From: Polysphondylium violaceum
Taxonomy: Eukaryota; Evosea; Eumycetozoa; Dictyosteliales; Dictyosteliaceae
DNA: 37,271 nucleotides
Direction of reading: 5' to 3'
Assembly (NCBI GenBank): GCA_000277445.1
Contig: AJWJ01000212.1
Location: 1 to 37,271, forward strand
Part shown: piece after piece, positions 21,949 through 32,549 of the stretch
Numbering within the stretch: position 1 is the first letter of the stretch
How the letters are laid out: every line of letters starts with the position of its first letter
Position numbers and translations under genes: made by a program
Notes under the pieces: model-generated
Databases searched by the model: none
Told to the model about the DNA's origin: nothing
Seen by the model: only the letters and a program-made list of their open reading frames with translations

Positions 21949-22586
21949 CCCATAGCTTTACTTTTGTTAATCATTTGCTATGGTTCTCTGAACAAGGAGT
22001 CAAAATCATCAATATCATCTCAATACAAAAATATATAAATAAATAGAATTCATTGAACTCCGCTTTTTTTTTTCATTACCCTTGACTAAATCCATTTTAA
22101 ATTAAGGAATACAACCATCTTAAACATACATGTTTAAATGTTTATACCTTTACATATATCAAACCAAATTCTTATCTAAAATTGATGATAGTGGAGAAAA
22201 CTGTTTATATGAATATATCATTAAAAATGAGTGTAAGGTTAGGTACCTTTATAATTTATTATACAAATAGATGCTAAAATCAGTATTTTTCTTTTATTTC
22301 TCTGTTATATTTAAATAAACTATCATCATGAAGATGTTTACTTTGGATAGATGAGATTTAATCACAATTAAGGTGTGAAACCCCCTCAATTTTTCATAAC
22401 TAACCCTTCTAAAAAAAGCATTTCTATTAATAAAAAAAAAAATTAGATATATTCCCACCTCTCTCACACTTTTGGTGAAGTTCATTATAAATTTATTATT
22501 AAGTTATAATTTATAATTATTGATTTAAAAGCAGCTCAGTACATTTTTTTTATATATATATCATTTATTTTCTTATAAATCCGTAA
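21949..22586. other. Spacer between the EF-hand genes, with shared flanks
   Basis: The first 90 bases resemble the 3' flank of copy 2 (ATAGCTTTACTT...CTATGG), so the tandem unit includes the 3' UTR. The last 250 bases resemble the promoter of copy 1. In the middle lies a possible decayed EF-hand fragment (22169-22290). No intact gene is present. Confidence 0.6.
22169..22290 (+). pseudogene. Possible EF-hand gene relic between the tandem copies
   Basis: At 22169-22234 the translation reads FLSKIDDSGENCLYEY and onward, resembling FFSKLDKDDNGVLTY of the neighbours with a gap. At 22267-22290 it reads IDAKISIF, resembling NDAKITLTE of EF-hand 3. In the intact genes these motifs lie about 370 bases apart; here they are under 100 apart and a TAG lies between them. 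This looks like an internally deleted third copy of the array. The matches are short and AT-rich, so chance is possible. Confidence 0.4.
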
Positions 22587-23175
22587 ATGGCAAGCGTAAA
22601 TAATTATGAAATTAGTAATGTCGTTGAAGAACAAGTCCAAAATTTCTTTAGCAAACTTGACAAAGATGACAATGGGGTTTTAACTTATAAAGAATGTATT
22701 AATTATTGGAGAAGCCAAGGAGTTCAAGACCCAGAGTATATTACAAATGTGATTTTTTTCCAATACGATAAAAACCGAACTAAAACAATATCAGAATCTG
22801 AATTTAGACATGTTTGTATTTAGACATTACTCCCCATAATAGTAAATGTTGGCTAACTTATTTTTACCACAATGGTTTTTAACAAACAAGGAAGTTGCCA
22901 GACTTAGAAAAGCTATTGCCTATTACCAAATTCGTCAATTAAACTTGGCCACCTTTTTAAGTAAATTTGATAAAAACTACGATGCTAAGATCACCCTAGA
23001 TGAATTGGAAAATGAGTTCAACAGAGTTGGTTACCAAGATCCAAAAGGAGTTGCTAGATGCGTGTTTTATACCTTGGATAAAAATAAAGATGGCAGTGTA
23101 ACAATGGATGAAATATCTAATCACTTTAAGAGAATTGATGAAATATCAATGGGTACTTCTGAACCCCAACAATAA
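22587..23175 (+). CDS. Four-EF-hand calcium-binding protein, tandem copy 2
   Basis: Two exons, about 22587-22811 and 22891-23175, encode 169 residues, the same length as copy 1. The loops are DKDDNGVLTYKE, DKNRTKTISESE, DKNYDAKITLDE and DKNKDGSVTMDE. Loop 2 has Thr-Lys at positions 5-6 and is probably a weak site. The shared stretches VEEQVQNFF and LNLATFLSKFD show a recent tandem duplication with copy 1, and the intron sits at the same codon. As in copy 1, two splice choices four bases apart at both ends keep the frame (CAT|GTTTGT with CAAG|GAAG, or GTTT|GTATTT with GGAAG|TT). It belongs to the dictyostelid CBP-like calcium sensors; the target is unknown. Confidence 0.88.
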
Positions 23176-23524
23176 CACATAGCTTTACTTGTTTTCATCA
23201 ATTTCTATGGCTTTCTCAACATGGAGCCAAGATTATCATTATATTCAATTTAAATAAATATAAATAGATTAATTAATTAAATGAAAAAACAGATAAATAG
23301 TATCAATAAAAATATAAAAGTAATCGTAAACAGGTCATCTATTAAATAATTTAAAAATAAAATTTTAAATCAGTTAGAAAAATATTATTAAATGAAGGTG
23401 ACATTTTATTTAAACCTCAACCATATATCTTTCATCATTATCATTTTTAAAATTAATAACAAATAGAAAAATACTTCTTTTTTTTTTTTTTTTTTTTTCT
23501 ATTTCGTTTTCCATCACTCCATCC
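23176..23524. other. Intergenic region before the CENP-O-like gene
   Basis: The left 60 bases are the EF-hand 3' flank. The rest is AT-rich. A run of 21 T lies at 23478-23498, 27 bases before the CENP-O-like ATG, the usual dictyostelid oligo(T) position near transcription start. I see nothing else. Confidence 0.55.
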
Positions 23525-24689
23525 ATGTTACACAACAATGACGAGACTTTTGAGAAGTGTAGTGGAAATGAAGAAATAGAATCAAATCATGAAACTGTCG
23601 AAAAAGAGATAATGACAACTCAATATCAATTACTATTAGAGAAAAAGAATGAATTACTTCAAAAGATTAATGAAAAGAAAAAACAGATAAACAACTTCAA
23701 TAATAATAATAACAATAGTAAAACAATGAAACAAGTTATATTAAATAATATAAATAATAATATTTTAAATCAACAACAAGCGTTTGAAAAATATAATTAT
23801 ATTGAACAATCGAGTAGACAATCTTTAGATTCTATTTATTCAGAGGGATATAAAGTGTTTAATCAATTTTATGGATTTTCAATAGTAACTAATAGTTCTC
23901 ATTCTGATCATTTTGAATACAATCATTCTGATCATTTGATATTTAGATTTGATACTTTTTTTGAAAGTAATTATTAATTATTACTATTATTTAAACTAAC
24001 TGTGTAAATATAGAGTATTAATAATAATAATAATATTCATAACTATAGATAAATATAATGAAATCTATTTCCTTGATATTAAAAAAACAGAGGGGCATGG
24101 AAAGGTGTCTTGTGCTATATTTAAACATACGCTACCTTATTGGATACCGATTGACATGATAGTGGGCACTGTCAGAGAAGAGATTAGTATCTATGATGAG
24201 CGATACAATAGGGATCATCCAAGTAGTTGGCAAATATGTTTGGATAAACAACTGTTACATGAAAGTATACAAACTATACTAAAGAGTTTTGTGTATCGCA
24301 AAGAGGAATTCAACAAACTCTTGTCGTACCATTCAATAGCTTACTACTTTCACAATGAATCCTACTCTCACATGGAGGTCAGAGTCAATTATAAATCCCG
24401 TACACTGTATTTCAAGATCGATTACAGTCAACTCACCGATTGCGTGCCCTCTCACATCAACTTAAAAGAAAACAACAAAGTATTGATAGATTCACCTGTG
24501 CAAGTATTAAACTATGAGCTCTATGACCGCTATCCGTCGACCTCGTTCATTCAAATGGAAGACGCAACTGAAAAGTGTCCCCCTCCTACCCCTACTCCTC
24601 AAAGAGATAAAATAATTTATTATCCCGATAGTTTATTACAATTAATAAACAACAATATACCAAAGAAAAGCAATAGTATAAATAAATAG
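23525..24689 (+). CDS. CENP-O/Mcm21-like kinetochore protein
   Basis: The exons are 23525-23966 and 24049-24689, encoding 360 residues. Residues about 22-66 form a Lys/Glu-rich coiled coil (LLLEKKNELLQKINEKKKQI). The rest looks like the CENP-O double-RWD region: LIFRFDTFFE (138-147), then YNEIYFLDI (150-158), then FKHTLPYWIPID (172-183), a later RKEEFNKLL and RVNYKSRTLYFKIDY. As I recall it, human CENP-O has the same order: a strand ending in FEG, DSYFIDL, HHSVPVFIPLEEIA, RKYQADRL. CENP-O belongs to the constitutive centromere-associated network with CENP-P/Q/U. The match is from memory, so I give the family moderate confidence. The first exon has little conservation apart from the coiled coil. 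Confidence 0.62.
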
Positions 24690-24949
24690 ATATATAACCA
24701 TTGTTCATATGAGAAAGATGATAATTATTGCAGGGGGTGCTTATTCACACTCATTTATCAATAGTCCCGTTTTTCTTCGCGCTATGAATTTTTTTTTTTT
24801 TTCAAAAAAATTTTGTGATTTTCATTTACGAATTTTACAGAGTTTGAGATCATTATCATATTGCAACTCCTCATCAATACATTAATAGAGTTTATTATTT
24901 GATATTCTATATTTATTTATAGATCATTCATTATAAACAGATATCTATA

Positions 24950-27900
24950 ATGGAGGAAGATTCAAAATATCATATGATGGATACATCCATAGAAGCTAAA
25001 GATAAAGGTATGTTGAAATATCTATTTATATTTGTTTTTCAAATAGTTATTATTTTATTTATTATCTCTTTTCTATTTACAGAAACAAAGTAGTCTAGTG
25101 TAATTGTAGTGTTTTATAGATAGATAGATACAGATAGATAGATAGATAGAATGATACAATAATGAAATAATCAATCATATATACTAATATGTAATCATAA
25201 TCAATAATAGCTCAAAAATGGATACAATTAAATAATAAAAGATATAGTGAAAAGAGAAAGTTTGGATACTCTGAACCACAAAAAGAAGATATGCCACCTG
25301 AACATCTTAGAAAGATTATCAAGGATCATGGTGATATGTCAAATAAGAAATTTAGACATGATAAACGTGTTTATTTGGGTGCATTAAAATATATGCCTCA
25401 TGCTATATTAAAGTTATTAGAGAATATGCCCATGCCTTGGGAACAGGTAAAGAATGTAAAGGTGTTGTACCATGTAACTGGTGCCATTACATTTGTCAAT
25501 GAAATACCATTTGTCATTGAACCCGTATACATTGCTCAATGGGGTTCCATGTGGGTCACAATGAAAAGAGAGAAAAGGGATCGTAGAAACTTTAAACGTA
25601 TCAAGTTTCCCTTATTTGACGATGAAGAACCTCCCCTCGATTACTCTGACAATATATTAGATGTAGAAGTAGAAGAGTCTATTCAAATGGAATTGGACGA
25701 AGAAGATGATGCCGCCATCATTGACTGGTTCTATGATTCTAAACCTTTGTCACGTACAAAGTTTGTTAATGGTCCTTCATACAAGTATGTATTTATTGTA
25801 TTATTACATGTAACTAGAGATATAGACTAACATAATCTTTCTTAGGAAATGGAAATTAGATTTACCAATAATGTCAGCATTGTATAGAATAGCATCACCT
25901 TTATTAAGTGACTTGGTAGATAAAAATTATTTCTACTTGTTTGATGATAATAGTTTTATGACATCCAAGGCATTGAATATGGCTATACCTGGAGGACCTA
26001 AATTTGAACCATTGTTTAGAGATGTCGACGATGACGACGAAGATTGGAATGAATTTAATGATATCAACAAATTAATCATTAGAAATAGAATAAGAACAGA
26101 GTACAAGATTGCTTTTCCCTATCTTTATAACAATAGACCCAGAAAAGTACACACCCCATTCTATCACGCCCCAAACAACTGTTTCATAAAGACCAATGAT
26201 CCAGAGATCCCAGGTTTCTATTTCAATCCCCAATTGAATCCAATCCCCAGCTATAAAACAACCAAAACAGCACCCGCCAACAACTATGGCGACGAAGATG
26301 ATGACTTTACCTTGCCAGACAATGTCAGTGGCGCTCTTTTACCAGATGTCGACTATGAGAACCCCCTAGTCAATGACGCCGTCAATCTCTATTGGGCCCC
26401 TCGTCCATTCAACCTTCGTTCCGGTCGTACTAGAAGGGCCGAAGATATTCCCTTGGTCAAGACTTGGTACAAGGAGCACTGTCCACCTGAACACCCAGTC
26501 AAGGTTCGTGTCAGTTACCAAAAGCTTCTCAAATGCCATGTACTCAACAAACTCCATCATCGTCCCCCCAAGTCCATGAACAAAAAGAATCTTTTCCGTG
26601 CCCTCAAGGCCACAAAATTCTTCCAATCCACAGAGATTGATTGGGTCGAGGCAGGCCTCCAAATCTGCAGACAGGGCTACAATATGTTGAACCTCTTGAT
26701 CCACAGAAAGAACCTCAACTATCTTCATTTGGACTACAATTTCATCTTGAAGCCCATCAAGACCCTCACCACCAAAGAGAGAAAGAAATCGAGATTTGGT
26801 AATGCTTTTCATCTTTGTCGTGAGATTCTTCGTCTCACCAAGCTGGTCGTAGATATCCACGTCAAGTTTAGACTCGGTGCCTGCGAAGCATTCCAACTGG
26901 CCGATGGCGTCCAATATCTCTTTTCCCATTTGGGTCTCTTGACCGGTATGTACAAGTACAAATATCGTCTCATGAGACAGATTCGTATGTGCAAAGATCT
27001 CAAACACGTCATCTACTATCGTTTCAACACTGGTGCTGTCGGCAAAGGCCCTGGCTGCGGCTTTTGGGCACCCATGTGGCGTGTGTGGTTGTTCTTTTTA
27101 CGTGGTATCGTCCCACTGTTGGAGAGATGGTTGGGTAATCTCTTGGCCAGACAATTTGAAGGTAGACAGACCAAAGGCATGGCCAAAACCGTCACCAAAC
27201 AACGTATCGAGTCTCGTTTCGACTATGAGTTGCGTGCTGCTGTCATTCATGACATCTTGGATATGATGCCAGAGGGCGTCAAGGCTAACAAAACTCGTGT
27301 CATTCTTCAACATTTGTCCGAGTCTTGGAGATGCTGGAAATCCAATATCCCTTGGAAGGTGCCCGGTCTCCCCATCCCCATCGAAAACTTGATCATTCGT
27401 TTTGTAAAGTCCAAAGCCGATTGGTGGACAAACGTAGCTCACTACAACAGAGAGCGTATCAAGAGAGGCGCCACCGTCGACAAGACTCTCTGTAAAAAGA
27501 ATTTGGGTCGTCTCACTAGACTTTGGTTGAAATCAGAGCAAGAGCGTCAACACAACTATCTCAAGGATGGTCCATACGTTAGCGCTGAAGAGGCTGTCGC
27601 CATCTACACCACCACTGTCCATTGGTTGGAAAAGAGAAGATTCTCTGCCATTCCGTTCCCTCAGACATCCTACAAACATGATATCAAGATCCTTACATTG
27701 GCACTCGAACGTCTCAAAGAGGCCTACAGTGTCAAGTCTCGTTTGAATCAATCGCAAAGAGAAGAGTTGGCTCTTGTCGAACAAGCCTATGACAATCCCC
27801 ACGATGCATTGGCCCGTATCAAGAGACACTTGCTTACTCAACGTACATTTAAAGAGGTGGGCATAGAGTTTATGGATCTCTACACTCACTTGGTACCCGT

Positions 27901-30900
27901 ATTTGACGTTGATCCATTGGAAAAGATCACCGATGCCTATTTGGATCAATATCTTTGGTACGAAGCCGACAAGCGTCAATTGTTCCCCAACTGGATCAAG
28001 CCCTCTGATAACGAGCCTCCCCCCGTGCTCATCCACAAGTGGTGTCAAGGTATCAATAATCTTGATCGTATTTGGGAGACTAGCGATGGCGAGTGTGTCG
28101 TTTTGCTCGAAACCCAGTTTAGCAAGGTCTATGAAAAGATGGATCTCACTCTTCTCAATCGTCTTCTTCGTTTGATTGTCGATCAAAACATTGCCGACTA
28201 TATGTCTGCCAAAAACAATGTTGTCATTCACTACAAGGACATGAGTCACACTAACTCGTACGGTCTCATCAGAGGTCTTCAATTTGCCTCATTTATATTC
28301 CAATTTTATGGCTTAGTCTTGGATCTCTTGGTCATGGGTCTCAATAGAGCCTCTGAAATTGCCGGTCCACCCAATTTGCCCAACGCCTTTCTCACCTACC
28401 CCAACCTCAACACCGAGACCAAACATCCAATTCGTTTGTACTCTCGTTATGTAGACAAACTCTATATCCTCTACAAGTTTAACAATGACGAATCGAGAGA
28501 GTTGATTCAAAAGTATATGTCTGAACATCCCGATCCAAACAATGAAAATGTTGTTGGCTACAACAACAAAAAGTGCTGGCCTCGAGATTGCAGAATGCGT
28601 CTTATGAAGCACGATGTCAATCTTGGCAGAGCCGTGTTTTGGAATGTAAAGAACCGTCTTCCTCGATCTTTAACCACCATTGAATGGGAAGAAAGCTTTG
28701 TCTCTGTCTATAGCAAAGATAATCCCAATCTCTTGATGGGCATGTGTGGATTTGATATCCGTATTCTCCCCAAATGCCGTACCAATGCCGATCAATTGGT
28801 GCCTAAAGACGCCGTATGGAGTTTACAAAACGTAAACACCAAAGAAAGAACCGCACAAGCTTTCCTCCGTGTCGACAAGGACTCTCAAGATAGATTTGAA
28901 AATAGAATCAGAATGATTCTCATGGCCTCTGGTTCAACCACCTTTACAAAGATTGTCAACAAGTGGAACACTGCCTTGATTGGTTTGATGACCTACTATC
29001 GTGAGGCAGTTGTCACCACCAGAGAGATATTGGATCTATTGGTTCGTTGTGAAAACAAGATTCAAACTCGTGTAAAGATTGGCTTAAACTCTAAAATGCC
29101 AAACAGATTCCCTCCAGTGGTCTTTTATACTCCCAAAGAACTTGGTGGTTTGGGTATGTTGAGTATGGGTCACGTATTAATTCCCCAATCTGAACTCAGA
29201 TACTCTAAACAAACCGATACTGGTATCACCCATTTCACCAGTGGTATGAGCCACGACGAGGATCAATTGATTCCCAATCTCTACCGTTACATTCAACCCT
29301 GGGAACAAGAAATCAAAGACTCTCAAAGAGTTTGGGCCGAATATGCAATCAAATATGAAGAAGCCAAATCACAAAACAAGAATCTCACCCTTGAAGATTT
29401 GGAAGACTCTTGGGATCGTGGTATACCCAGAATCAATACACTCTTCCAAAAGTCCAGACACACTCTTGCCTATGATAAGGGTTGGAGAGTTAGAACCGAT
29501 TGGAAGCAGTATCAAGTACTCAAATCCAATCCATTTTGGTGGACAAATCAAAGACACGATGGTAAGCTTTGGAATCTCAATAACTATCGTACCGATATGA
29601 TTCAAGCCTTGGGTGGTGTTGAAGGTATTCTCGAACACACTCTCTTTAAAGGCACCTATTTCCCAACATGGGAGGGTCTCTTTTGGGAAAAGGCCTCTGG
29701 TTTTGAAGAGTCTATGAAATTCAAAAAACTCACTCACGCCCAAAGATCTGGTTTGAATCAAATTCCAAATCGTCGTTTTACACTCTGGTGGTCTCCTACC
29801 ATCAACAGAAAGAATGTATACGTAGGTTTCCAGGTACAACTCGATCTCACCGGTATCTTTATGCATGGTAAGATTCCAACATTGAAAATCTCTCTAATTC
29901 AAATCTTTCGTGCTCATCTTTGGCAAAAGATTCATGAGTCTCTAGTCATGGATCTTTGTCAAGTATTTGATCAAGAGTTGGACAATTTGGAAATTGGTGG
30001 CGTAAACAAAGAAGCCATCCATCCACGTAAGTCTTACAAGATGAACAGTTCCTGTGCCGATATTCTCTTGCGTGCCACTCACAAATGGCAAGTATCTCGT
30101 CCATCTTTGTTGACCGACAACAGAGACTCGTTTGAAGGCTCCACCACCCAATACTGGTTGGATGTTCAACTCAAGTGGGGTGATTTCGATTCACACGACA
30201 TTGAGAGATACAGTCGTGCCAAGTTTTTAGATTACACCACTGACAGTATGTCATTCTATCCCTCGCCAACTGGTTGTCTCATTGGTTTGGATTTGGCCTA
30301 CAATATCTATAGTGCCTTTGGTAATTGGTTCCTTGGTGTTAAGCCATTGGTCCAAAAAGCAATGGCCAAGATTCTCAAATCGAATCCAGCCCTCTATGTC
30401 CTTCGTGAACGTATTAGAAAAGGTTTACAACTTTATAGTTCAGAGCCAACTGAACCATACCTTTCCTCCCAAAACTATGGTGAACTCTTCAGCAACAAAA
30501 TCGTTTGGTTTATTGATGACTCTAATGTGTATCGTGTCACTATTCACAAAACTTTTGAAGGTAATTTAACCACCAAACCAATCAATGGTGCCATCTTTAT
30601 TTTCAATCCAAGAACCGGTCAATTATTCCTTAAAATCATTCATACCGATGTGTGGTTAGGTCAAAAACGTTTGGCTCAATTGGCAAAATGGAAGACTGCC
30701 GAAGAAGTTGCTGCTCTTATTAGATCTCTTCCAGTAGAAGAACAACCCAAACAAATTGTTGCCACAAGAAAGGGTATGATGGATCCACTCGAGGTCCATC
30801 TCTTGGATTTCCCCAACATTGTCATTCAAGGTAGTGAGCTTCAATTGCCATTCCAAGCTTGTCTCAAGATTGAAAAGTTTGGTGATCTTATTCTCAAAGC

Positions 30901-32185
30901 CACTGAACCAAAGATGGTCTTGTTTAACATTTATGATGATTGGTTAGCCACCACTCCATCCTACACTGCTTTCTCTCGTTTGATTCTCATTCTCAGAGCT
31001 CTTCATGTCAATCTTGAACGTACCAAGATCATTTTGAAACCAGACAAGAATACCATCACTCAACCACATCACATTTGGCCAACTCTCACTCCAGAAGAGT
31101 GGGTCAAAGTCGAAGTTGAACTCAAGAATCTTATTCTTGCCGATTTTGGAAAGAGAAATAATGTCAATGTTGCCTCTCTTACTCAAAACGAAATTAGAGA
31201 CATTATCTTGGGTATGGAAATCTCTGCTCCCTCTCAACAACGTGAAGACCAAATCGCCGAAATTGAAAAACAAAAGAAAGAAGCCTCCCATCTCACCTCT
31301 GTCACTGTCAGATCTACAAATATTCATGGTGAGGAAATCATCTCTACCGCCACCTCTCCTCATGAAACCAAGGTCTTTTCTTCAAAGACAGATTGGCGTG
31401 TTCGTGCCATCAGTGCCACCAATCTTCATCTTCGTACAAATCAAATCTATGTAAATTCAGATTTGGCCAAAGAGAGTGGTTTCACTTATGTCTTCCCCAA
31501 GAATATCCTCAAGAAATTCATCACCATTGCCGATCTTCGTACTCAAATCATGGGTTATATCTATGGTGTTAGTCCTCCCGATAATCCTCAAGTGAAAGAG
31601 ATTCGTTGTATTGTTATGGTTCCTCAATGGGGTACACCAGTGTTTGTAAATGTTCCAAATCAACTACCAGAACATGAATATCTCAAAGAATTGGAACCAT
31701 TGGGCTGGATTCACACTCAACCAACCGAACTCCCACAACTCTCTCCTCAAGACGTTATTACTCATTCAAAGATTATGTCTGATAATAAGCAATGGGATGG
31801 TGAGAAGGCTGTCGTCATCTCTGTCTCTGTCTCTTGGCCTTGTACTTTAACTGCCTATCGTCTTACTCCCTCTGGTTTTGAATGGGGTAAGGCAAACAAA
31901 GATTCCTTAAACTATCAAGGTTATCAACCAACATTTTATGAAAAGGTTCAAATGCTTCTCAGTGATCGTTTCCTTGGTTTCTATATGACCCCCGATCGTG
32001 GTTCATGGAATTATAATTTCATGGGTGTTAAACATTCTCCAAATATGACTTATGGTCTCAAATTAGATTATCCTAAATCCTTTTATGATGAAGCTCATAG
32101 ACCTTCTCATTTCCAAAATTGGACTCAAATTTCTGACACTACAAATGACGAAAATGAGGCTGATAATGAAAATTTATTTGAATAA
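24950..32185 (+). CDS. prpf8: Pre-mRNA-processing-splicing factor 8 (PRP8)
   Basis: The exons are 24950-25007, 25211-25784 and 25846-32185, encoding 2323 residues (human 2335). It is the U5 snRNP core protein that cradles the spliceosome active site. Nearly every block is recognisable: [70 protein letters not shown], the N-terminal, reverse-transcriptase-like, endonuclease-like and RNase H-like regions, and the C-terminal MPN/JAB1 domain (about 2075-2310). In the MPN the metal motif is GWIHTQP, with Gln where active JAMM enzymes have His, as in other PRP8 proteins, so it is a pseudo-protease that binds BRR2. The N-terminus before QKWIQL is short and acidic. Codons in the middle (about 26100-28900) are richer in C and G. 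Intron 1 holds a decoy acceptor at 25081-25082. Confidence 0.98.
25117..25150. repeat. (GATA)n microsatellite in PRP8 intron 1
   Basis: GATA units with one interruption (ACAGATAG) lie between the decoy acceptor at 25081 and the real acceptor at 25209-25210. Confidence 0.85.
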
Positions 32186-32549
32186 AAATTTAACTTTTGT
32201 ACTTAAAGTCTTTCATATAATATAATATTAGCAATGCCCTAAATTTCAAAATGATTATTAATTTCCTTTATTTTTTGACCTTTGATCAAAATGAATCTTC
32301 TTTTTTAATTTTTTTACAAAAAATCATAATGCCCACCCAATCATGACGAAATTTCAAATGTTTTTTTGTGATTTTGGTAATTCTGGTCAAATCAAAAAAA
32401 CTAAATTTTGCTTTAAAGAGTGTTCTTATACTTGATGTCTTTTCCGTTTAATATTTAGTGAGTCCAGAAAAATCCTTTTATGGATAATATCAAGCTAAAT
32501 TTTGTAGTTTTTTTTTTTTTTATTTATTTATTTCTTTATCAATATCTTA
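32186..32549. other. Intergenic region between PRP8 and the F-box-like gene
   Basis: This is 364 bases of AT-rich DNA with the PRP8 3' end (ATAATATTA-rich) on the left and an oligo(T) run (32508-32521) followed by TATTTATTTATTT before the next start. No gene is seen. Confidence 0.5.

Noticed and set aside
25083-25089. A 7-base micro-exon in PRP8
   Set aside because: Including it breaks the frame into the conserved [11 protein letters not shown] block; the direct join gives the family sequence.
26366-27007. 213-codon antisense open frame in PRP8
   Set aside because: The same shadow effect in the C-rich section; no separate promoter or domain.
27533-28282. 249-codon antisense open frame in PRP8
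   Set aside because: It is the shadow of PRP8 codon choice (C/G-ending codons leave the antisense frame open). PRP8 on the plus strand is certain.
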